41,127 nt of DNA from Hutsoniella sourekii ATCC 700629 (GTDB lineage Bacteria; Bacillota; Bacilli; Lactobacillales; Aerococcaceae). Shown here one piece after another: positions 28,403 through 36,161 of this stretch (position 1 is the stretch's first letter; every line of letters begins with the position of its first letter). The stretch covers positions 1 to 41,127 of the forward strand of contig NZ_JADD01000022.1 in NCBI RefSeq assembly GCF_000518205.1, read 5' to 3'. A program made the position numbers and the translations under genes. Below the pieces are notes generated by a model, which searched no databases, was not told the origin of the DNA, and saw only the letters and a list, made by a program, of their open reading frames with translations.

Positions 28403-29131
28403 CTATTTGGATTTAGAACGGTGTACTAAATCCTCGAAGAGTGATAAGCTAGGACTATCGTGGTCAAAGAGTAGTTCCGGATGCCATTGAATAGCTAATA
28501 TATTAAGCTGATCATTGACGGCTTCAATGGCTTCAATTAAGCCATCACTTGCTTTGGCTACGGCCTTTAATGGCGGTGCTAGATCTTTAATTGCTTGATG
28601 ATGGAATGAGTTCACCAGTAAGTGTCGTGGCAAGGATTGACTTGCATGACTTCCAGCCTCTACTCGGATGGAATGAGTGACATAATGGGGCATGGATTTT
28701 TGTACATGTTGAATGGAAAAATCGGCATTCTCATCAATATCTTGATAAAGAGTACCTCCTAGGGCGACATTGATTAATTGCATGCCCCGGCAGACACCTA
28801 AGATCGCCTTATGTCTATCGATAGCTGCTTGAATCAGACCTAATTCAAATTGGTCGCGTTCAGGTGAGGTGCTACCGAGAATTTTTCTCGGCTCTTCACC
28901 ATAGAATAGGGGAGAGACATCCTGGCCCCCAGCTAATAATAAGCCATCAATAATTTCCAAGTATTGAAGACTGGATCTACGGTGGCTGATGGGAATAATT
29001 AATGGAAGTCCCCCGGCGCGCTCGATAGCTCTAGATAGACTTCTTGGTGAGTAATTTACAGGAAAGCTATCTACATCTTCTGGTCGATTTAATGATAGGG
29101 TATTGCCTGTAATTCCTATAATGGGCCGCAT
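28403..29131 (-). CDS. Class I glutamine amidotransferase-like hydrolase (peptidase C26)
   Basis: A 242-residue gamma-glutamyl hydrolase of the PuuD/C26 type. The nucleophile is Cys114 in LGVCRGMQLINVALGG, the catalytic His is in LAIQWHPE, and the N-terminal RPIIGITGN and LLLAGGQDVSP are typical. Characterised members hydrolyse gamma-glutamyl-GABA in putrescine breakdown; no other genes of that pathway are here, so the substrate is open. The start ATG 29131 follows GTGAGGG. It stands alone between rodA and holA. Confidence 0.88.
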   Translation of the reverse strand: MRPIIGITGNTLSLNRPEDVDSFPVNYSPRSLSRAIERAGGLPLIIPISHRRSSLQYLEIIDGLLLAGGQDVSPLFYGEEPRKILGSTSPERDQFELGLIQAAIDRHKAILGVCRGMQLINVALGGTLYQDIDENADFSIQHVQKSMPHYVTHSIRVEAGSHASQSLPRHLLVNSFHHQAIKDLAPPLKAVAKASDGLIEAIEAVNDQLNILAIQWHPELLFDHDSPSLSLFEDLVHRSKSK

Positions 29132-29219
29132 TTAATCCCTCACTTTCTGTTCTAAGGATAAATTTAACCTAGTATAACTAACTATTAATAAGGGCGCAAG
29201 TAATTAGAAAGAGACCATT

Positions 29220-30242
29220 ATGACTAACATTCAAAAAGAAATCCAAAAACTAAAGCAAGGGCACTTAGCTCCGGTCTACTATATATATGGTAGCGAAGTG
29301 TTTCTTAAACATCAATTTAACGAAAATTTACTGGCTATGTTTGATGATGAACCTGACCTCGTGCATCTGGATCTATCAGAATCTAGCGTGGACGATATTT
29401 TAGATGAAGCTAATTTATTTTCATTTTTTGCTGAATATCGGGTGATTATGGTTGAGAATGCAGATTTTCTAACCAGCCAACCAAAAAATAAATTAACTCC
29501 TAATCAAGAAAAAAGGTTGATCGACTACATCCAATCTCCTAATCAACAATCCGTACTGGTATTCTATTGCTCCCAAGATCAAATTGATAAACGTCGAAAG
29601 ATTGTTAAAGCTTTCGTTAAAGAAACGATTATGATTGATATCAGCCCCCTACAAGCTGCAGATGTGGAACGCTATGTCCATCAAACAATTCAAGATACAC
29701 ATTTGCAGATCACTCGTGAAGCTCAACGGGAGCTATTGGAACGAGTCAATTATCAGTTAAGTGAAGCAATGAATGAATTAGTTAAATTAAGATCTTACTC
29801 GACCTTGGGTAAACCCATTAACATTGAGGTTGTACGTTCCTTGGTTCCGCGAACTTTGGAGTCAGATGTCTTTGAATTAACAAATGCCTTATTGACCCAG
29901 CAACTTGAACGAACCGTCCAAATTTACCAAGATCTGATCTTAATGCGTAACGATCCGGTTCAGTTACATGCACTCTTAACCTCTCAATTTCGAGTAATGA
30001 TTCAAAGCAAGATCTTATCATCGATGGGGTTTAACCAGGGACAAATTGCGAGTGAATTAAGCATTCACCCTTACCGGGTCAAATTAGCCCTTGAAAATTC
30101 CAAAATTATGACTTTGGCAGAGCTTAAGATTATTTATCAGGAAATCGTAGCAGTTGATTATGCTATGAAGACTGGCTACGGGAATCCCCAGACTCATTTT
30201 ATTGTCTTATTGACAAAAATAGTACAAAATAAAAAAGTCTAG
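29220..30242 (+). CDS. holA: DNA polymerase III subunit delta
   Basis: Clamp-loader delta subunit that opens the beta clamp, 340 residues. The AAA+-like N-terminal half opens with APVYYIYGSEVFLKHQF and has VIMVENADFL and VLVFYCSQDQIDKRRK; the C-terminal collar has VHALLTSQFR-like LHALLTSQFRVMIQSKIL and VAVDYAMKTG. ATG 29220 has only a modest AAAGAGA ribosome binding site. It is convergent with rpsT, an arrangement common in Firmicutes (holA//rpsT), and its stop codon lies inside the shared terminator. Confidence 0.94.
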   Translation: MTNIQKEIQKLKQGHLAPVYYIYGSEVFLKHQFNENLLAMFDDEPDLVHLDLSESSVDDILDEANLFSFFAEYRVIMVENADFLTSQPKNKLTPNQEKRLIDYIQSPNQQSVLVFYCSQDQIDKRRKIVKAFVKETIMIDISPLQAADVERYVHQTIQDTHLQITREAQRELLERVNYQLSEAMNELVKLRSYSTLGKPINIEVVRSLVPRTLESDVFELTNALLTQQLERTVQIYQDLILMRNDPVQLHALLTSQFRVMIQSKILSSMGFNQGQIASELSIHPYRVKLALENSKIMTLAELKIIYQEIVAVDYAMKTGYGNPQTHFIVLLTKIVQNKKV

Positions 30243-30262
30243 CTTTACAACTAGACTTTTTT
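30231..30262. terminator. Bidirectional terminator shared by holA and rpsT
   Basis: AAAAAAGTCTAG (30231-30242) and CTAGACTTTTTT (30251-30262) are perfectly complementary over an eight-base loop, giving a U-tract in either direction. It contains the holA stop codon. Confidence 0.9.
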
Positions 30263-30266
30263 AACA

Positions 30267-30521
30267 TTAAGCTTCTAATAATTGAGCAATTCTTGATTTT
30301 TCACGGCTTGCTTTGTTGGCATGGATTAAACCACGGTTAGCAGAACGGTCGATTTGTCTGTAAGCTTCATTGACTAAAGCTTGCACATCACCTTCGCCTG
30401 ATTCAATTGCTTTAAGAGCGTTCTTGATTGCAGTACGCATCTTTGAAGTTTGCGCATTGTTACGATCAGTAACATTATGTGCTTGACGAACACGTTTGAT
30501 CGCTTGTTTGGAGTTTGCCAT
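30267..30521 (-). CDS. rpsT: 30S ribosomal protein S20
   Basis: Primary 16S rRNA-binding protein of the small subunit, 84 residues, highly basic and helical. It begins MANSKQAIKRVRQAHNVTDR and has the SKMRTAIKNALKAI and LIHANKASREKSRIAQL segments. I chose the ATG at 30521, preceded by AGAGGTG, over the longer frame from 30542. It has two good upstream promoters and ends at the bidirectional terminator. Confidence 0.96.
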   Translation of the reverse strand: MANSKQAIKRVRQAHNVTDRNNAQTSKMRTAIKNALKAIESGEGDVQALVNEAYRQIDRSANRGLIHANKASREKSRIAQLLEA

Positions 30522-30557
30522 TGACGTCACCTCTTTCATCAAAGTTTTAACTGTGTT

Positions 30558-30624
30558 ATTTTATCAACTTTAATTAACATAGTCAACAGTGTTAATTATA
30601 CACAATATTTTAGGTGTATTGCAA
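30558..30624 (-). promoter_or_regulatory. Tandem promoters of rpsT
   Basis: On the minus strand, P1 is TTGACT (30581-30586), 17 bases, TAAAAT (30558-30563). P2, further upstream, is TTGCAA (30619-30624), 18 bases, TATAAT (30595-30600). Two strong promoters suit a ribosomal protein gene. Confidence 0.75.
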
Positions 30625-30657
30625 TATAAATTTTTAGTATTTTCTGATGACAGACAG

Positions 30658-30663
30658 TATAAT
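30658..30663 (+). promoter_or_regulatory. -10 box of the secreted-protein/uvrB unit
   Basis: A perfect TATAAT lies 27 bases before the start codon at 30690, with no clear -35. It is the only evident promoter ahead of uvrB as well, and no SOS box is near it. Confidence 0.45.
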
Positions 30664-30689
30664 AGGTTCTAATACAAGGAGGTATTGTT

Positions 30690-31376
30690 ATGTACCATTT
30701 AAGAAAAAGTTTATGGTTATTTTCGCTAATCATCTTATTGGCACCGAGCCCGGTAATGGCTAACGAGCAATTATCAGATCGAACTTCAGAGCACGTGCAA
30801 CAATTAGACACTGATCATCAAGCGATTTTGAAGCCGATGATTGCAGAGGGGGTTGAAAATTTTTACTCCTATGATCAACTTGATCAACTTTATCAAAGTT
30901 TACTTGACCAGATGCAGGCGAATACTTCCCTGACTTATGATGACCTTGCTTCTCATTTACCCAAAGCTTCAGTGATTGAAGACTTTGAGTCTAGTAACTA
31001 TTATCATTGGATAGGGCAAGAGCAGGATTCATGGCAAGTCATCACCTTAGCTATTAATCAGGGACGGGTCAGCCAAGTAACGCGCGAGAACCGCCAGCCT
31101 AAGATGTTAGTCCCATTCTCAATCAAGGGTCAAGACTTATCAAATAAACTGGCCAATAATGAAATTGATCTGACTAGTTTGGTGGATAAGTGGGGTCCCG
31201 CTGAAACAGAGATGACCTTTATGTCAGATCCCGAGCAAATTCAATTTGGTTGGGTCTATGCTGGCGAAGAGGAGCGCCCAGCTGAAGAAGTAGTATCTGT
31301 CATCGTCACTGTTTCTGAAGGGGAGATTCATAGCTTTCAAATCTTGAACCAAGAGGAGTTAGCGAACCATTCATAG
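30690..31376 (+). CDS. Secreted protein of unknown function
   Basis: I do not recognise this 228-residue protein. It has a classical Sec signal peptide (about 1-25: basic MYHLRKS, then [10 protein letters not shown], cleavage likely after VMA), with no lipobox cysteine and no further membrane helix. The mature part is acidic, without cysteines. The middle has [20 protein letters not shown], and the second half a [15 protein letters not shown] segment followed by beta strands, faintly like small lipoproteins in which WGxP precedes a strand pair. ATG 30690 follows AAGGAGG. It precedes uvrB by 37 bases with no terminator, so the two are probably co-transcribed, though a functional link is not implied. 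Confidence 0.75.
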   Translation: MYHLRKSLWLFSLIILLAPSPVMANEQLSDRTSEHVQQLDTDHQAILKPMIAEGVENFYSYDQLDQLYQSLLDQMQANTSLTYDDLASHLPKASVIEDFESSNYYHWIGQEQDSWQVITLAINQGRVSQVTRENRQPKMLVPFSIKGQDLSNKLANNEIDLTSLVDKWGPAETEMTFMSDPEQIQFGWVYAGEEERPAEEVVSVIVTVSEGEIHSFQILNQEELANHS

Positions 31377-31413
31377 TGGACTTTCTGCCAAGTATATTAG
31401 AAAGGAATCAGTC

Positions 31414-33399
31414 ATGAACGAATTTAAATTAAAAGCCCCCTATCAACCAGGAGGGGATCAGCCCCAAGCGATTGAAAAATTAAGTCAGGGTATTGAAGCG
31501 GGTTGCAAAGAACAAATTTTACTTGGAGCAACCGGTACAGGTAAAACCTTTACGATAGCCAATGTTATCCAAAATGTAAACAAGCCTACACTAGTATTAG
31601 CCCACAATAAAACTCTGGCTGGGCAGTTATATAGTGAGCTTTTGGAGTTTTTCCCAGATAATGCCGTTGAATATTTTGTTTCTTACTATGATTACTACCA
31701 GCCGGAAGCCTATGTTCCGGCTTCAGATTCCTATATTGAGAAAGAGGCATCCATCAACGACGAAATCGATAAGTTACGACACTCCGCTTCTTCCGCTTTA
31801 TTGGAAAGACGTGATGTCATCGTAGTGGCTTCTGTTTCATGTATCTATGGTTTGGTCGACCCGGAAATGTACCGTGATCAGGTACTTTCTCTAAGACAGG
31901 GGCAAGAGATTAGTCGCGAGGCGGTTATCAGTCGATTGATAGATATGCAATTTGTAAGAAATGATATTGACTTTCAACGGGGAACTTTCCGAGTTAGAGG
32001 CGATGTTGTTGAAATATTTATGGCATCTAGAGATAGTGAAGTGATTCGCGTCGAGTTTTTTGGCGATGAAATTGATCGGATTCGGGAAGTGGATGTGTTA
32101 ACGGGGGAAGTTAAGAGCGACTTGTCTCACTATCCTATTTATCCAGCGACCCACTTTGTTGCTAATAAAGACCAGACAGAACGCGCAGTGGTTACGATTC
32201 GTCAAGAACTTGAGGAGCGCTTGGAAGAATTAATTGATCAAAACAAGCTCTTAGAAGCTCAAAGACTTGAGCAGAGAACGAACTACGATATCGAAATGCT
32301 ACTTGAAATGGGCTATACTAATGGGATCGAAAATTATTCCAGACATATGGATGGCCGTCAGCCAGGTGAACAACCTTTCACCTTGCTTGACTTTTTCCCA
32401 GATGATTATTTGATTGTAGTCGATGAGTCCCATATGACCATGCCTCAGATTCGGGGCATGTATAATGGAGATAAAGCGCGTAAAGAACAGCTGATAGAAT
32501 ATGGCTTCCGTTTACCGAGTGCTTTAGATAACCGGCCTTTACGCTTGGAAGAATTTGAAAACCATGTCAATCAAATCATCTACATTTCTGCAACGCCAGG
32601 ACCTTATGAATTAGAGCATACTAATGGTGAATTTGTTGAACAAATTATTCGACCAACCGGTTTATTGGATCCAGAAATTGAAGTTAGACCCATTAAGGGG
32701 CAAATTGATGACTTGGTTAATGAGATTCATGACCGGGTAGCTAAGGATGAGAGAGTCTTTATAACGACATTAACTAAGAAAATGTCAGAGGATTTAACAG
32801 ATTATCTAAAAGAGATTGATATTAAAGTTAAATATTTGCATAGTGATATCAAAACCTTAGAAAGAACTGAGATCATCCGTGATCTAAGGCTGGGAGTCTT
32901 TGATGTCTTAGTGGGAATTAACCTTCTTAGAGAAGGACTGGATGTCCCTGAAGTATCATTGGTAGCGATTCTTGACGCAGATAAGGAAGGCTTCCTAAGA
33001 GGCGAAAGATCACTCATTCAAACCATTGGCCGTGCGGCTCGTAATGAGAATGGCCAGGTGATTATGTATGCCGATACTATTACTGAATCTATGAGAACGG
33101 CGATTGATGAGACCTATCGTCGTCGTGAAATCCAACAAGCTTATAATAAAGAGCATGGAATTGTACCGAAGACGATTAAGAAGGAAGTTCGGGACTTAAT
33201 TAAGATCAGTCAAGATGTATCAAGTGAAGAACAAGAAGAGAATATTTACCAGCAGTTCAAGTCCTTGTCACGTTTGCAAAGAGAAGAACAGCTTGAACGT
33301 CTAGAACTTGAGATGCGCGAACATGCTAAAAATCTTAATTTTGAAGCTGCGGCTGATTTACGAGATATTATCATGGAACTAAAGGCTCATTTTAAATAA
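31414..33399 (+). CDS. uvrB: Excinuclease ABC subunit B
   Basis: Damage-verifying helicase-like subunit of nucleotide excision repair, 661 residues. Walker A is GATGTGKT (38-45), the beta-hairpin is in [20 protein letters not shown], motif II is VVDESHM, and motifs V-VI are in [17 protein letters not shown] and QTIGRAARN. The C-terminal UVR domain (about 620-661) contacts UvrC. ATG 31414 follows AAAGGAA. uvrA, usually next to uvrB, is absent: an acyltransferase gene follows. No SOS box is visible upstream. Confidence 0.97.
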   Translation: MNEFKLKAPYQPGGDQPQAIEKLSQGIEAGCKEQILLGATGTGKTFTIANVIQNVNKPTLVLAHNKTLAGQLYSELLEFFPDNAVEYFVSYYDYYQPEAYVPASDSYIEKEASINDEIDKLRHSASSALLERRDVIVVASVSCIYGLVDPEMYRDQVLSLRQGQEISREAVISRLIDMQFVRNDIDFQRGTFRVRGDVVEIFMASRDSEVIRVEFFGDEIDRIREVDVLTGEVKSDLSHYPIYPATHFVANKDQTERAVVTIRQELEERLEELIDQNKLLEAQRLEQRTNYDIEMLLEMGYTNGIENYSRHMDGRQPGEQPFTLLDFFPDDYLIVVDESHMTMPQIRGMYNGDKARKEQLIEYGFRLPSALDNRPLRLEEFENHVNQIIYISATPGPYELEHTNGEFVEQIIRPTGLLDPEIEVRPIKGQIDDLVNEIHDRVAKDERVFITTLTKKMSEDLTDYLKEIDIKVKYLHSDIKTLERTEIIRDLRLGVFDVLVGINLLREGLDVPEVSLVAILDADKEGFLRGERSLIQTIGRAARNENGQVIMYADTITESMRTAIDETYRRREIQQAYNKEHGIVPKTIKKEVRDLIKISQDVSSEEQEENIYQQFKSLSRLQREEQLERLELEMREHAKNLNFEAAADLRDIIMELKAHFK

Positions 33400-33407
33400 C
33401 AATTAGT

Positions 33408-33447
33408 AAAAGAACAAAGACGGTTGGCTGTTTTTGTTCTTTTATTC
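33408..33447 (+). terminator. Terminator after uvrB
   Basis: Fourteen bases at 33408-33421 (AAAAGAACAAAGAC) pair with 33430-33443 (one G-U pair) over an eight-base loop; the 3' arm ends in T-rich sequence. Confidence 0.82.
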
Positions 33448-33507
33448 TCTTTAAAAAAGCCATCAATTAAGATACAATGGTTAGGATTTAGAAAGGAGTG
33501 ATTTGGG

Positions 33508-35556
33508 GTGGAAAGACCATTTCGCTTATCTGCTTTTGATGGGGTTAAAGGCTTTGCTATTGTTGCTGTCGTTTTTTATCATATGTTTCCAGACCTATTC
33601 TCTGGTGGCTTTCTGATGGTGAATACATTTCTCGTCTTATCTGGTTACTTTTTTGCTTACAAGATGGAGAAAGATCAAACGCTTGGATCCAGCACGGATT
33701 GGAGAGCCTTAGTAAAATACATAAAACATACTTTTGAACGTTTATTTATTCCATTATTTTGGATGATTATGCTTATTGTTGTAGGACTTTACTTGGTTAA
33801 TCGACAAGAACTACACTATATTCGTAGTGAGATACTTTCTGGATTAACCTTTACTAATAATTTTTTCCAACTACTAAATGAGAAAAGTTATTTTGTGCAG
33901 ATGGCAGATGCTTCTCCTTTGACTCATTTATGGTATAACGCCATCTATCTTCAATCCTTTCTCTTAGCAGTTCCCATAGTTCTCCTGACCAATAAGTTAA
34001 AGTTGAACATTCCTGCTAAGGGTTTGATTTGGTTAGTGTTAGCTTCAGCTTCTCATTTATTGAGTTTATTTTTTTACCAGCCTGGCGCCGATCCTTCTCG
34101 AGTTTATTATGGTTTAGATACACGCTTTGCTAGTTTTGCCATTGGTTTGGCCGGGGCTTATATGACGCCGACGCTACTGAATTTTGTCAGGGGCTTAAGT
34201 TGGCGCCGCTATATTTATAATATTTGGGGACTATTTGTTCTCATTCCTATGCTGGCGCTTGTTTTTTATGCTGATAACACATCTGCGATTACTTATTTGC
34301 TCTATATGCCAGTATTTAATATTTTGAGTATGTTTTTGGCTTTTTTAATCGTTATTCGCACCCCTTTGGTTACAGGGCCCTTTGATATCAAACTTTTAGC
34401 AGCTTTGGGAAAAAGATCTTACTCTTACTACTTATGGTATTATCCTGTAATTGTTTTTGTCCTTAGTTTACATAGATTATTTAACGGTAATCAGTGGATT
34501 TTATCTAGTCTGATGATCTTGGGACTTTTATTTATAGGCGAAATCTTCTACCACCTAATTGAAAAGGGTCAGCCACGCATTTGGTGGGGCAATCATTTGA
34601 CTCCGATTTATGACCTCAGGGATGCCTGGAAAACCATTACAAGCTTACAGATTTTTAATCCTAAGCCTTGGCTGTTTATAGCTTATATAGGTCTGTTAGT
34701 CCTTTTTGTAAATGGGATGAAGGAGTCGGCCGATAATAAGCGGGTGGCTTTGTTTGAATTAGAGTACCGACTCTATCAAAATCAGCCTAACTTACTGGAA
34801 AAACCCTATCCAGCTGAAGCGCCACTTGTTGAAGTTAAGGAAACTTTAAAGCGATTGGATGAAGTTATGGCTACAAACTTTATTCAAGAAGAAAGTAAGA
34901 TTGATCCTGTAGACACTATGATTAAGCAAGCGCAATTGGCCTTGGAAGGCTCCACTGGATTAGAACACGAAATTAGCCAAACTCAAGAACAGTTACAAGA
35001 ACTACGTGACGATCTGGCGGGTTCTTATCCTGGCGTCCTAGAAGCCTTGACCCCTCAGGAACTAATCTTTGCTAGTCAGGTTCCTGTTACCTTCTTCGGC
35101 GATTCTCTGATTCAATTAACAGCACCATACTCACTCGGACTATTTCAAAACGGTAATGAATACGGACAAAATAGCTTGCAAGTATGGGATGCTGTTCCAA
35201 TCTATCAAAAGTTAATTGATGAGGGATTTGTTAAAGAAAATGTCGTCATTAATCTCGGGACCAACGCTTCATTAGACCTAGAAGCAGTTGAGGATTTGGT
35301 TGCCTTATCTGGCGACCGTGAAGTTTTCTTTGTCAATACTAATTCACGCGTTCAACACGTTGCTGAAGTTAATCAAATTGTTAAAGAAATTTCTGATAAA
35401 TATGACAATGTCCACCAAATTGATTGGTATTCTTACCAACAAGGTCATCCTGAATGGTATGGCGAAGATGATATTCATCATAGTATGGAAGGGATGGAAC
35501 AGTTTACCATCTTAGTGGCTAAAGAGCTCTATCAGACCTTGCAAGTAAATCAATAA
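33508..35556 (+). CDS. AT3-SGNH acyltransferase, OatA-like (paralogue 2)
   Basis: A second OatA-type membrane acyltransferase, 682 residues, built like the protein at 5465: AT3 domain (about 8-410), a longer extracytoplasmic helical linker (about 415-515, with coiled-coil-like TQEQLQELRDDL), and an SGNH domain (about 520-680) with Ser533 in FFGDS, Asn586 in LGTNA, and Asp654/His657 in DDIH. It keeps the conserved His25 of the YH motif, but the RRxxR motif reads HTFER, so both leading arginines are lost. Paralogue 1 shows the reverse. The start is GTG 33508 after AAAGGAG. It stands alone between uvrB and rpsO. Wall-polymer O-acetylation is the probable role. Confidence 0.85.
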   Translation: MERPFRLSAFDGVKGFAIVAVVFYHMFPDLFSGGFLMVNTFLVLSGYFFAYKMEKDQTLGSSTDWRALVKYIKHTFERLFIPLFWMIMLIVVGLYLVNRQELHYIRSEILSGLTFTNNFFQLLNEKSYFVQMADASPLTHLWYNAIYLQSFLLAVPIVLLTNKLKLNIPAKGLIWLVLASASHLLSLFFYQPGADPSRVYYGLDTRFASFAIGLAGAYMTPTLLNFVRGLSWRRYIYNIWGLFVLIPMLALVFYADNTSAITYLLYMPVFNILSMFLAFLIVIRTPLVTGPFDIKLLAALGKRSYSYYLWYYPVIVFVLSLHRLFNGNQWILSSLMILGLLFIGEIFYHLIEKGQPRIWWGNHLTPIYDLRDAWKTITSLQIFNPKPWLFIAYIGLLVLFVNGMKESADNKRVALFELEYRLYQNQPNLLEKPYPAEAPLVEVKETLKRLDEVMATNFIQEESKIDPVDTMIKQAQLALEGSTGLEHEISQTQEQLQELRDDLAGSYPGVLEALTPQELIFASQVPVTFFGDSLIQLTAPYSLGLFQNGNEYGQNSLQVWDAVPIYQKLIDEGFVKENVVINLGTNASLDLEAVEDLVALSGDREVFFVNTNSRVQHVAEVNQIVKEISDKYDNVHQIDWYSYQQGHPEWYGEDDIHHSMEGMEQFTILVAKELYQTLQVNQ

Positions 35557-35573
35557 AAATAACTTGCAAGTCT
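35534..35573. repeat. Inverted repeat over the acyltransferase stop and the rpsO promoter
   Basis: CTTGCAAGT (35538-35546) and ACTTGCAAG (35562-35570) are perfectly complementary and extend by three pairs past a bulged C. The stop codon lies in the loop and the 3' arm contains the rpsO -35 (TTGCAA). There is no U-tract, so it is not an ordinary terminator. Confidence 0.6.
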
Positions 35574-35592
35574 CGTTGACATCATGTAAGAT
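35564..35592 (+). promoter_or_regulatory. Promoter of rpsO
   Basis: TTGCAA (35564-35569), 17 bases, TAAGAT (35587-35592), predicting a start near 35599, at the base of the leader structure. A nearby TTGACA (35576-35581) has no matching -10. Confidence 0.55.
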
Positions 35593-35597
35593 ATTCA

Positions 35598-35713
35598 GGT
35601 AGTCATTTGTTGCCGCCTTGTGCCGACATTTGACTGACAGCCTTTGGCTCGGTTGGACGCATCACCGATGTTCTACTTAGCTTTGGGATAAAATACTAGA
35701 AGAGGTGAAAGAA
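35598..35713 (+). ncRNA. Structured 5' leader of rpsO, possible S15 autoregulatory element
   Basis: The leader can fold with a closing stem AGGTAG (35597-35602) to CTACTT (35673-35678, one G-U pair), and hairpins AGCC/GGCT (35639-35642, 35646-35649) and TCGGT/ACCGA (35649-35653, 35664-35668), the two sharing one base. S15 is known to repress its own mRNA through leader structures in several bacteria, including Bacilli, with differing folds. I cannot assign this to a known class from memory. Confidence 0.45.
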
Positions 35714-35983
35714 ATGGCATTATCAAAAGAACGTAAGCAAGAAATTATTAAAGAGTTTGCACTTAAAGAAGGAGATACAGGTTCTCCAGAAGTACAAATT
35801 GCTCTATTAACTGCAGATATTAACTCTTTAAACGAACACATCAAAACGCATAAAAAAGATTTCCACTCTTACCGTGGATTGATGCAAAAGATTGGTCACC
35901 GTCGTAACTTGCTCGCTTATTTGCGTGAAAACGATGTTACTCGTTACCGTGAATTAATTAAGCGCCTTGGATTACGTCGCTAA
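35714..35983 (+). CDS. rpsO: 30S ribosomal protein S15
   Basis: Primary 16S rRNA-binding protein of the platform, 89 residues, normal length. It begins [33 protein letters not shown] and contains [23 protein letters not shown] chose ATG 35714, preceded by AGAGGTG, over an in-frame start three codons earlier. It has its own promoter and structured leader and is followed by a very strong terminator before pnp, the conserved rpsO-pnp order. Confidence 0.97.
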   Translation: MALSKERKQEIIKEFALKEGDTGSPEVQIALLTADINSLNEHIKTHKKDFHSYRGLMQKIGHRRNLLAYLRENDVTRYRELIKRLGLRR

Positions 35984-36028
35984 TCATAAAAAAAAGGAAT
36001 AGCTTTGCTATTCCTTTTTTTTATGATT
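35982..36028. terminator. 22-bp perfect terminator between rpsO and pnp
   Basis: Bases 35982-36003 pair perfectly with 36007-36028 around a TTT loop. The core is GGAATAGC/GCTATTCC and the arms carry runs of eight A and eight T, so it is bidirectional in form. It separates rpsO from pnp. Confidence 0.92.
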
Positions 36029-36070
36029 ACTGATAAGATAGTCAAGGAAGGAGAGTAAGGGTACTTATTC

Positions 36071-36132
36071 GGCTACTAAACAAGCATGAGCGGGCATTCT
36101 CTTAAATATCCGTTGATGTTTGTCTAGTAGCC
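36071..36132 (+). ncRNA. Long hairpin in the pnp leader
   Basis: Bases 36071-36087 (from GGCTACTA) pair with 36116-36132 (to TAGTAGCC): 17 positions with one G-U pair and one A-C mismatch. An inner CGG/CCG pair extends it. In Escherichia coli a leader stem cut by RNase III mediates PNPase autoregulation; a comparable hairpin in the same position here suggests post-transcriptional control, but this is inference. Confidence 0.6.
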
Positions 36133-36161
36133 TTCCTATGAAAGATAGAAAGAGGGACATT

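Noticed and set aside
30779-30792. CGAACTTCAGAG as an SOS box upstream of uvrB
   Set aside because: It has only the left half of the consensus, lies inside the secreted-protein gene, and has no GTTCG half.
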